DNA of 64,000 bases, from contig NC_092568.1 in assembly GCF_037975245.1 (NCBI RefSeq), positions 33,634,501-33,698,500 on the forward strand. The letters run 5' to 3'. The notes beneath the pieces were generated by a model. It searched no databases. It saw only the letters and a list, made by a program, of their open reading frames with translations, and was not told the origin of the DNA. Shown one piece after another: positions 11,137-23,400 of the stretch; within the stretch, counting starts at the first letter, position 1, and every line of letters begins with the position of its first letter. The DNA is from Apostichopus japonicus. Its lineage: Eukaryota > Echinodermata > Holothuroidea > Aspidochirotida > Stichopodidae. A program made the position numbers and the translations under genes.

Positions 11137-11498
11137 TTATCCTTGAGTAATCTGCGCCAAAACTCGACGGAGTTTCTTGTTCATCTCCATCAGAGCATCT
11201 TGAGACGACAGATTAACCCGCCCTTCAGCGATAGACTGATTCGTAAACAGGACAGCGATCTTTCCGTTCCCAGAGCACGGACATCCCGATCCAAAAGAGA
11301 TGGATGAGCCCTTTATTTTCAGGTGTAAAATGGAGCTGGGTATACGTTTGAGAACTTTAGTAACCCTGGCCTTGCAAACGTCGCCTGATTTTCTCCTCCT
11401 CAGAGTTGGAGGTGTGAGAACGACCACTGAAGGATACCTGCGTAACATGTCCGCTAGATCACCAGATGTAACATCTGTGGGGAACTCCATGCATGAGA
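11137..11498 (-). CDS. Galaxin-like gene exon 13: NTR-like C-terminal domain and stop
   Basis: Phase 1 entry after acceptor CTTTTCAG gives VSCMEFPTDV and then about 115 residues ending ITQG and TAA. The Cys-Cys pattern stops here. The segment VCKARVTKVLKR, then a beta-rich stretch, then GCPCSGNGKIAVLF and EGRVNLSSQDALMEM, follows the layout of NTR domains such as the one in PCOLCE: Cys-x-beta strand, CxC before a beta strand, then a helix. Four cysteines are visible where many NTR modules have six. Without a profile search the NTR call is a moderate inference; the exon itself is well supported by phase and splice site. Confidence 0.78.
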
Positions 11499-14400
11499 CT
11501 GAAAAGATATGCAAGAATATTAAAAGATGTCAATACATGTACAATCCCCTGCACTAGTCATATAAGATAACTGCAAGATAGTGAAAGCAACTTGATATTA
11601 ATGGTTGTTTGTGGGTCATCTTAAATCAGCAGAAGATAACATATGCAGTAAAGTGATATGCACTCTCTGTGACAATAAGGGTTAAAGTGTTTAATACACC
11701 AACATGGTTAGCAGGGTCGGTAGTGTGGTGTTTAGGAATGGGTATAAGTGTAGATAAAATGGACCTAGAACAACATTCAGTGTTTTGAAACACCAAAACG
11801 TTTTCATAAATGTGAGGTTCATTGATAATAGCTCTGTGACCACAAAAAAAAATTAAAAAAAATTGGCTTTAGTATAACTATTTAATACGAGGAACAAGAC
11901 TTTAGACGGACAAAGTTTGGAAAGAAATTTGAGGCCAACGAGTGGTGCATGTTTAGTAAACGCCTGAGTGTTCAAACAGCAAAGTTTGTGAGGCAATATG
12001 ATAAAAAACAATTTAAAGAGCATTTCAATAACAGTTACCCTTTCCCCTTACTCCCTCTCATCCCCATTTTAACGAACCCACCATTGTTTACTGTCACTTT
12101 CATAAAACAAAATAAGTAAAAAGAGAAAAATTAACATATAGTAATATCCTAACACATGAACAGAGCTATTGTCCTCTTTGCTGTACATCTTGTGAATTGC
12201 AGCATTTTGGTGTCAAAGGTGTTTGTTCTTTAATAGATTTGACCGGTGGAGTGAACCTTTTTGAAACGAAAAGCATGTAATGCAAGGTTATGAAATACAT
12301 TCCGAAAGCATTTACTCCCAATCTGTTTTTCAATCCTTTTCAAACTTTCACAGACTTGAAACTAAAAATGTTCTGTAACTATTGCCTAAACTCCTTTATG
12401 AAAAGCTGTAAGTCGGAAATGTTGAATGTGATAGCGATTTCAAAAGTAACCGGTGTTAGATGCTTGGTTTGTACGAGACTGGCAATTATGTGTACACAAG
12501 TTGTTTTGAAATCCGCATAATTTCAACAAGTAGGAAATATTTCCTCAACATTTCATTTCATTTTTTTTTTATGTATTACAAACATTGAAAAACTATCAAA
12601 AATGATATTTGTTCAACATGAATTAATAGTGCTTAAAATGATGCTAACACAACGCCACAGAGTCTTTGTAATTTCCAACTTAGAAACATACATCCTCATG
12701 ATACAAAGTGCTGCAATAATCATTTCTCTTTTAAAAGCACCCCAAACATTCCTTCCAAAATAGCAACTTTCAGATTAGCTACCACAAAAATATTATATTT
12801 CTATTTCTTCATTTTTTGTGTACATAAAACATGAATACTATAACTCTGAGGAAGCTGGTGCCATCTTAAAACTGAACATTAGATACGACATTGTAGATCA
12901 GAAATGCTGAGGACAGGAGAGGAAAGTCAAAGGCGAGCAATTAGATGAAGGAATAATACATACTAGAAGAGTTGTGGCTCTAAACCCTAGTTATAGATAT
13001 TATCTCACAAAAAGGTTGCTTTCACAATTTGGCTTTTTATATAGTTTTATCAAAGGCATACAGCATTTTTTAATTTCAAAATATAACTTTATCATGGAAT
13101 GTGTAAAGATTTTTTACCGTATTTGTGTTGCTAAGGCAAAGAATGGAACAGCTGATTGTGAGTAGCCATGGCTATACTCACAATCAGATGGCCGGGCCAT
13201 GCCTTCCAGCTATATACACGCCTGTTAAGATGGCATGTTCACAGTGCATTTTTAAACCCATTTCAAAGACTGCTTAGTATTAAGTTCAAATGATCTTTAC
13301 TATCAGTGAGTTCATACTTCTTGTAGTTACCAAGAACTATCAATACCTGCCGTTCGTTACGGATAAGTAACCATTTTAATCTCACCATTTCTCCCACTTG
13401 TACTCCACGACAAACTCCTCCGACATTCTTCCGGTGATTGGGCCGTCTCATAGATTTGGTTATTACAACAGATTTCGTCATCAATGTCGTAGACATCCTC
13501 TCCACAACAGGAGGTCACACCCGGTAGAGCCCGGTGGAGCTTGCCTTGGCAGCAAATCTCTTCATTCTCGCTGAAGATAGTATTTCCACAGCAACTGGCA
13601 CGGCTCCTCTCTGTCTTACCCTTCACCACTCCGTCGCAGCACAGTTGAGACTCGGGATGGAAGGGTCTGTTCTCCGGTCCACAGCAGGCGCCATTTTGGA
13701 TGGGATAAAGGTACCCACCACAACAGGTTTGTTCCATTCTGTTAAAGACACTCACACCGCCACAACAGCTCTCTGAAGCCTCATCCAGCAGACGTCCGTC
13801 GCAGCAGTTACTCTCACCGGGAAAACATTCCATGTAATAACTTCTTGTATCTCTTTCAGTCTTTGGTACAACTTCACCATGGAGACAAAGCTGTGAACTT
13901 CCATCGTAACTCACTTGCCCGCAGCATTCAGTCGATTCGCCATGCGATCGCTCGACTATGTTGCCATGGCAACAGATGCTATCTACATCGGGCACAATCT
14001 CCGAGTCGCAACATTGCGATCCGGCCTCGAAGTAGTGCAACCGTCCCTCGCAGCACTGGTGTCTGGTGGTATTGTATAGGAGGACACCACAACATTGATG
14101 ACGGTCCCGTCTGCTGTATATGAATTGGGTAAGATCGTCCTCACAACAGGTCTGAGTGGCAGGATCATAGGTACGTGGACCGCAGCAATGTCTCCCCTCT
14201 GATTCCCGATGGAGTACGCCATGGCAACATACCAGTCTAGGGTCATCACTACTGTAAATTTCTGAACCACAGCAAGATAGCGAATCTGATGTATTCTTCA
14301 AGCTGAAGGAAAAAACGGTCAAAAAACGAAATCTATAATTGACAGAGACTATAGAAGACACTTGGGAAAGGTTTGGCATGACACTTTACGTTTACATGGT

Positions 14401-17400
14401 AGAAATACCTTGTGGAATTATATGTGTTTCAGTAATCTTAATTTTTTGCACCTACAAGTTCTCTCATCAAAGCTGCAGTTATTTTCAAATTTTCAAAATG
14501 ATTCATAATGCGAGCTGTAAGTTGTCAGATTCTTACCAGAACTTCCTGTTTGTGGGTCACGAACCCACCCAACGATGGAAACACCCAACGAAACAATTAT
14601 GGAAACACCCACACGAAACAATAATGGAAACACCCAACGAAACAATAATAGAAACGCCCAACGAAACAATAATGGAAACACCCAACGAAACAATAATGGA
14701 AACACCCACACGAAACAATAATGGAAACACCCAACGAAACAATAATAGAAACACCCAACGAAACAATAATAGAAACGCCCAACGAAACAATAATGGAAAC
14801 ACCCAACGAAACAATAATGGAAACACCCACACGAAACAATAATGGAAACGCCCAACGAAACAATAATAGAAACACCCAACGAAACAATAATGGAAACACC
14901 CAACGAAACAATAATGGAAACACTCAACGAAACAATAATGGAAACACCCAACGAATCAAAATCAATTAAGCTCGTATTAATGTTGAACACCTATCACTGA
15001 TATGTTATGGCCTTTGTGTCAATAGTAAAAATTCAATGTTACATTTTCATTGTTTCATTTTTCATAAGAGACAATGCATTGTTTCATAAGTTCAATTCAT
15101 TGTTTCATAAGAGACAATTTCATAAGAAAATTTCATAAGACAAATTTCAGAAGACAAATTTTCATAAGACAATTTTCATAAGACATTTTAGACAAATTTT
15201 CATAAGACAATGTTTCATTAGAAACAATTCAATGTTTCATTAGAAACAATTCATTGTTCCATAAGAGACAATACAAAGTTTAGGGCATACTTTCTGGTTT
15301 ATTTTTTGTCAACTAAATTAACACCATATCACAATTTCACCGGGAAAATTACCCTGGGCCTTAGAAAGCTTGTAGATCATGTGACATCCCTTCATACAGG
15401 TAGGTTTCTTTACGTTGAATTATAGTGTAATTTTCTACTTTCCGACATTTTCTAAAAGTTTCTATTTTTATAACACAATGAAAAGATGAGAAAATTTAAG
15501 GGAAACCACCTAACAAAGTATTTTACAAGGGGAAAAAACATTTAACTGCATCTACAGGTGATTAAAATTATTCTGGTAAGACGACGGTTTCACTCGCCAC
15601 TTAATTTATGTACCAAAGTCAGTTGTTTGAAACAAATATGAATTGTCCGATTCCGGGAATTTTATTTACTAAGCAAACTGAAATAGACACTTTCACTTTT
15701 CATAAATGAAATCCTATCAGTACGATCCACGTCCTAATTGCCGGATGTCAACCCACAACTTGGGCGGTAGTTTATTATGAGCGTCACAACTTTACGCTGG
15801 TCAACTGACGTTAGTGGTTTAATTCCTAGTACTGTACACGTCAGTTTCGTCACAAAGAGAGTGAAGCATCTAAGAGACTAACAATTATCAGAAGCAGCTT
15901 TTAGATTTGTGGAATTAGTAAAAAAAGAGCTAAAATATATCAGTCTAGGTACAATATTTCTTGAAAATTAGAACACAAATTGAGAAGATTTTAGAAATTA
16001 AAGGACACTTGTAATCAGAAAAAGTGTTCTGAAGTTGTCAGCAATATGCTGGTTGAAGCTTGGAGCATGACTACAGGTATTCACCTTTTGACTTTATAAA
16101 CACATTTTTGCTGCCAATGTTGTTGTCCTCTATTCAAGTGACAGAATGAGCGTTTATGATCTTATCCATATTAGCACAAAAATAATATGAACCCATAGCT
16201 TAAAGGGGACACACACCCAACCATCACCTTAGCTTAAAGGGGACACACACCCAACCATTAACTTAGCTTAAAGGGGGCACACACCCAACCATCACCTTTG
16301 GCATATATGACAGAGATATCTGTGAACAACTCCTCCCTCCAAACAGTTAAGAGACATCTTGTTCCATTTTGAAGGTATCCTAGTCTAAAAATAGTAAATC
16401 TGTCACGTCACATTGAGCCACTATGGTCAGACACCTTTTATTTGGCCTTTGTTTTCATTGTCATGTTTTCAAGACCGGTAGCAGATTAACAAAATGACTG
16501 ACTCTGAAAACAATGGCATCATTACAGTAGGTCATGTTGAGAGCTGCAATACTTTGGATTCAAACATTTGCAAAACCCGTCTCCATGATTGAAAATAAAT
16601 CGCTCAATAAAGATAATAGACATGAAAGCACATTTGATGATTTCATATTTAGACTTGATCAAGTCTCCAGCCTTGCGTATGACGGCTCTTACATTAAAAC
16701 TGTGGTTCATGACAGTTCTCTCTCACACAGAGACCAATCAAGCATGTTTGGTTTCTATCTCATTTTACTGAGACATAATTTTTTTTTGACAATCGCAGAA
16801 CAAAAATTGAAATATATACTTGAATCAAGCAAATCAAGCATATCAATCATCAAACAGAATAAAATACCAATTTTTACATAGAAAAGTCGATTTTACTGTC
16901 TGAACGGCTTAGCAAGATAATATTGCTAAAGTTCTTCTCTGGATATAATTTACATCTTACCATTTGTTTTTTTGTTTTTTGATGACATATGAGAGGATGA
17001 TGGTAGGGCTAACATGAAATAAACAAATATGTCTCAATGTGAGGAGAAAAAAATGTATTGAGGTATGTAGTGACATCAATGAACATGTTTTGACACTTGT
17101 TAAATATTTATTTTGGGGGGAGGGGAGAGGGGGGAGGGGGGAGACTGGATCGTTTGTTTTGAGTCAGGACGGAACATTTACAGAGGCTTGGAGCATAGAG
17201 CGCTACGCTCTTTGTATGGACACAGATTTATGCAAAATGCAGCAGGTAAATCTAACACAATTAGATATTTTATGAATATGCATTTAAAATGAAGCAGCAT
17301 CTTTCTGAAGAAAAGGACTTCATTGATATGGATTTATGAAGTTTTAATATTGTTATTTAATTGAATTAATTAATGAACATTGCATGAAATATTTCATATC

Positions 17401-20400
17401 ATCCATGCAGAACATTGGATTAAATCTGTATTCAATGCAAAGAGGACTATTTGTGGATACCTTTTTAATTTTAGCAATGGTAATGGAGTGAAAAACCCAG
17501 ATTTACATTCAAGTTGGCAATAGGTAATGATACAGGGAAAAAAAACCCAACAATTCATTTATTAATTCAGTCAATCAATAACTTTGTGTTTCATCAATGC
17601 AATACCTTTATGAGTACAGAGGAGAATTGAATCCTTCTTTAGAGTATTACATAATTAATATTTTATTTTCAGTTCCTCTGGAATATTTAGTATCAACCAA
17701 TGTGATTTGTAACCATGGAAAGTGAGTTTAACAGGAAGTGAGGTTAATTCATTCAATAACTCAGTGTAACCCTCCATTTATTCATTTCTATTTACTTTGT
17801 CTTTCATTGTTTGGGATGAGAACTGTGTCAGCATTTAGTTGATGTCTGATATTTTATTTTGAGGTATATTTATAAATACACTTCAAGGATGTGCCCAGGA
17901 TTTCCTGAGTGCCGGGTATACTGATCGCCGTCCTGGGGGAGGGGTCTAAGGGGGAGGAGGTGTCCCCCTCCCCTTTGAGAAATTTTTGAAGGTGCTCGGA
18001 TGCCAAATGCTGGCATTTGTGTAGCTTTTTAAGCACAAACACTAGTTTTGCTAACAATTAACATTTTTTAAATTCTTTGTGTGAAATATATTAAGAATGT
18101 TAGGAATTTTAGAAAATAGTGCTGGGTGGGATTCACAATTTTTAAAGCAGTGCTGGGCGGTATTTTTTAGTGCAGGACGGGGCCGTCCAGTGCCGCCCAT
18201 GCGTGGGCACATCCCTGCACTTAATGCCACATTCACTTTCACAGAAGGAAACATCGATACAGAGACATGATACTAATTTCAATGACAGAGACAAAGTCAT
18301 TAGCTTCTTTAGAAATAGACAATTAAGAGGAAATGGCCTCTTATATCATTTCTGCTCAGACCTCAGACCTCATGCATATATTTTGCCTTTTGGAACTGGT
18401 TGATATTTTCCTTAAATTTTGACAAAATTTACCTGACAAACATTTTCTTCCAAACAGAGTCATTGGTCAGACACCCTCCTAATTTTGTTAGTCAAAATGA
18501 ACATTTACAAGTTTTTCTCTCTTTTATGACTATTGCATGCTATAATTTTTTCGACCAGACACTTAAAAAAAAAAAAAATCATTATTTTTATGTTTTCTTT
18601 GTTATTTGCATGGGAATGTAACTTCTCAAGCTAACCTGCTTTCTAGAGGTACTTTAAGTCAAATGGTGTTGAAATTATATCCATTTATTTCTCTCTTGCT
18701 ACATCTTTCTCTGCCTACTAAGCCTTTTCAAGTCTGAAAACTCTCCCATTTCAAATCACAAACATGTGAAAAATCCAAAAATAACGAGCAAAAGTCATCG
18801 TTGCAAAAATTGCAAAGTGAATAAGTTCATACTTTATATAGAAACATACATAATAAGTTCATTCTTTATATAGAAACATACATAATAAGTTCATTCTTTA
18901 TTAAGAAACCTACATAATAAAAGTTCATTCTTTGTATAGAAACATACATAATAAGTTCATTCTTTGTATAGAAACATACATAATAAGTTCATTCTTTGTA
19001 TAGAAACATACATAATAAGTTCATTCTTTGTATAGAAACTTACATAACAAGTTCATTCTTTATATAGAAACTTACATAATTCATTTGTTATACAGAAACT
19101 TACATAACAAGTTCATGCTTTGTATAGAAACTTGTATAACAATACAGAAACTTACATAATCTGGTTCTCACAGCATAGTTCAGCCTCTTCGTTCAACAGA
19201 GCATCTCCACAGCAGATTCCGTTGGAGACGGGATAGATCACAGTCCCGCAAACTGTTTCTCGTTTAGGGTTAAAGGACACAGACCCCTGACAGCTTCTTC
19301 TTCCACCGCGAGTTGACTGTTCGACACCGTCACAACAAATGTGATGGCGCTGTCTATCGGTAGGAAATATCTCATCGCCACAACATTCTACATCTGCAAT
19401 GATAGATAAATCGGGAGTTCAGATTAAAGATGAGCTTAAAACATTGTGTTAACGAATACTTGATCCATGAGATTAATTATTATCAATTGTATACAGGCTG
19501 AGATACAATAGGAGTGATCCTGTTTACTACCCCCTAGCAGGGGAGGTGATCACTCAGAGAAAGATCAAATGTATTAAACTACACCCTAGCAGGGGAGGTG
19601 ATCACTCAGAGAAAGATCAAATGTATTAAACTACACCCTAGCAGGGGAGGTGATCACTCAGAGAAAAGATCAAATGTATTAAACTACACCCTAGCAGGGG
19701 AGGTGATCACTCAGAGAAAAGATCAGATGTATTCCAAAGAAAAGAACCCAAAAAAAAGAGCTTCTTAATTGTTTCAACTACTGACACCCCTTTATTAACT
19801 GAACAAAAAAATTGCACCACCTTTACCAGGTTTGTATAAACTTACTCTTGCAGGAACTTATAACTTGTTTGATTAATGTGCCTATCATTATACTACCACT
19901 AGAGTCCTGCCAGAGAACATAATCAATGTGTCATAATGCTGACAACCCTCCACTGAAAATGGTATCATCCATCTTAGCCCTCTGACTGGATTACAAAAAA
20001 GTTGTTGGGTTTACCATACTGTATATCCTCTCACAATATTTGTTAATCATAAACATCAATCATTTGTGGGCAAAGGCTGGGAAGTGGGAAAAGGTTTGTG
20101 TAGAGAGATACCCCTCCCCCACTCCAAGTGGGATGTCCCACTTGGAGTGGGATCTCCCACTCCAAGTGGGACCCCCACTCTAGGTGGAAAACACCAAGTC
20201 TATAAAGTACAGTGAACTATATTTACAAAGGTTAGAAATTATAGAATTGAGTGGAGAACAAATATGAAATTGAAAACTTAAATATATATTTTAAATTTTA
20301 CTTTTCAACAGTTGTATCATAAATATACATAGACAATGCTATATGACTATAGTTCAGATGGTGATTAATAAAATTATGCAAGTTGTGTCTGATATATTAA

Positions 20401-23400
20401 ACTGTGTCAAATGTTGTTTTCACTACCAAGGGGACAGTTCCATAGAAATCCATCCGTAAATAAATTGTTTCTCATATATTAAACTGTGTCAAATGTTGTT
20501 TGTTTTGCTACCAAGGGGACAGTTCCTTAGAAATCCATCCGTAAATAAATTGTTTCTCATATATTAAACTGTGTCAAATGTTGTTTGTTTTCACTACCAA
20601 GGGCACAGTTCTTTTGAAATCCATCCGTAAACAAGTTATGTCTCATATATTAAACTATGTCAAATGTTGTTTTGCTACCAAGGGGACAGTTCCTTAGAAA
20701 TCCATCCGTAAATAAATTGTTTCTCATATATTAAACTGTGTCAAATGTTGTTTGTTTTGCTACCAAGGGGACAGTTCTTTTGAAATCCATCCATAAACAA
20801 GTTATGTCTCATATATTAAACTATGTCAAATGTTGTTTTGCTACCAAGGGGACAGTTCCTTAGAAATCCATCTGTAAACAAGTTGCCACTATTAACACAA
20901 TAAGATCTGGAAAAAAATGATTAATCATCAATCACAAGAAAAACATACAAGCATCATTCTATTATATTCATTATTCATAAATATAAACTTGTCTCAAATG
21001 GTCATCGTATTTTAATTTTTCTTTGACTGTTTGCTCTTATGTTTACATGCTATAAATGGTTGTCAAGGAGGCATATAGCTAAATGACTCAACTGTCACTG
21101 TTATTGTACATTGTGCTTTGGACAATACTTAAGTTCTTAACCATTTAAGTGTCACTGGCAATGGAAAAATTAAACAAATGTGCATGATAATGTATGACTA
21201 GATGTTTGTTTGAACTGATGAACACATATTTATGGATATCCATTACTTTCCTAAATGTTTAATTTCGATCGTGTGCACCGATGTTTACATAGTTTCCTGC
21301 AGACCTAGTTTCCTGCATATGAAGTACATCTCTGAAAACAGTTACAGGTAACTCAGTGACTTAATTGCTTACATTTTTAATCAAATTGTAATCAAAAAAG
21401 ATCAAATATTATCAAGATTCCATTTTCATATTTAGGATCAATTGACTTTATGCAAGACGCTTGTATTGACAGAGGCTCATGAAGTTTCTAATATAATAAC
21501 AAATTAAAAAATTAAAAATTAAAAAAAGTCTTGGAGAAAAAATAGAAAAATTAACTTAAAACAATTAAATGTCACAATGATTTTGCATGGGAAATTACTA
21601 TACAAAAACGGCCATATTGATAACTGTATGAATGAAAAGATGAGCAGCATATTGTAGTTGATGGAACTAATTTAGTTTATCAAATATTATTTCGATATCT
21701 CAAAACTGAGAGAAAAGAAAAAATCACAAAACAGAGACCAAACATTTTATAAATCTATTATTTTCGCCTGCGTTTCTTGTGACGTAGATGGAGTTCTCTA
21801 GTAACTTTCTACCAAGACCAGAGAGAACGGTTGGTTGAAGTGATTAAGGGCAAGAATTCCACTATGGAGTGATGCACAAGGTACTGTACAGTACACATGG
21901 TAGGTTGCTCAACCTTCGTAAGACCTAATAATGGTCAGCTAATAAATGATATTGAAAGTGAAGATATTGGGCCAACTATTTCTTGGAAATCTTTTCAAAA
22001 AGTTTCCATCAAAGCAACAAAGAACATCATCATTACTTGTATTAGTATTACTAGCAAAAGTAAATATATTATAAAGTAATGAAAACAAATGTCCAAGGAG
22101 GCAGGTTAGATTGACTGAAGATTACTAGCTTACTAGCATTAACCATAACAAGTTTTGGTTTCTTTTTAAGTTGATTTAAATGAAAATATATAAATACTAC
22201 CAATAATTTGAAATAAATGGTGATATGATGTCATATTTATATTCCACACGAAATAAAACTACCATCTGGAAACTTTTTACTCTGCATTGTCACATTCTGA
22301 AAAAAAAAAAAAAAAAAAAATAACCAAATTCTCAAGGTTCTTACGAACTTTCACTATTTCCACTGTTTTTCTTTAGATTCTTGAATAAATAAAGAGATGC
22401 CACAATTAAAATGTTTACAAAAGTCGAACAAAGCAGACGCTGAGGTGTTGTAAAAATAATTTGTCGGAGGTCACGTTAAAAGTACCGGATTTGGACAAAG
22501 GTCTCGGATGTTCATGGGGAAAGTTACAATAAATAAATAAATGTAGTGATAATTTGATTAAAGACTTAAAAATTATGACATCATTCCATAAAAAAAGAAA
22601 GCAAGGGGAAAAATGTGAAAATTTAATAAGGAAGAAATATGGTCACAGGAAATGTCATCTGACAATTTTTGTTTTTATCTTTCAAAACATTTAGTTATTA
22701 TATACAGTAAATCAAAGATTTGTTCTCAATTTGAAAGTTTAAATTTTCTTCAAAACAGTGTAAACTATTTCCTGTTTTTCATGGTTTTCATGGTTTTTAT
22801 GGTTGCTCTCCTGGAAAACTTAAGGAGTTCATTGCTTATGGAGTCACAAACATCTGACTGGCCCCCAAAGTATCACTTAAGAAGAAATTCAAAGACATTA
22901 ATACTTAACAGCTAAGGCTTTTGATGACATATCTCAAGTCTTCCATATTTTTTGTCAGTTCAAATGCTTGTACTTTTCTTTGCCCCTTAAACCCACCACA
23001 CACTGCCCGACTGAACCCACACAACTCGACCCGCTGTGACCTAGTTTCGATAGCAATTGTGAAGTCACCCCCCCCCGCCCCTTCAGGCCATAATCTAACA
23101 ACTGACTGTCTCAATCCAGACAACTGCTGAGCGCACAAAATTGCATGCCAAACTGCAATTGTACAAACTTTTAATATTATATTAACCAAAAAATTCAGTT
23201 CTAAAATAGCAATCAAAATAATGAAATAATTAATGCTTGAAATAAACATAACCAATTTTTTCAATTGTTAATTATAAACGACATTGCAATGAGAACTATG
23301 AGTCCAAAAAGTGTCAAACGATTTTAATATTCGAATGAGTTAAAACTAAAGGCAGGCCACGTATATTTAAGAAGAAAGTTATTATAAAGTATCATACTCT

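Larger units (their letters stand above)
14303..19155 (-). other. Galaxin-like intron 11
   Basis: Bounded by GTAAGT and CCTTCAG. It carries four tandem arrays and the 17884-18219 MITE. A G-rich run lies at about 17115-17142. No coding frame is credible. Confidence 0.8.

Noticed and set aside
13534-14270. Overlapping frames on both strands across the largest galaxin exon
   Set aside because: Shadows of the Cys-Cys frame, which alone joins neighbours in phase.
14339-14990. Long open frames on both strands (ETP/NNN-rich and VFPLLF-rich)
   Set aside because: They are produced by a 24-bp minisatellite whose unit is a multiple of three; no start or splice context, and similar frames appear in several registers.
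18815-20885. CRISPR-like arrays of regular repeats
   Set aside because: Units are directly tandem without unique spacers, and the genome is an intron-bearing animal genome.
21214-21240. CTGATGA on the plus strand as another hammerhead
   Set aside because: No stem II hairpin, GAAA box or cleavage triplet follows at the right spacing.
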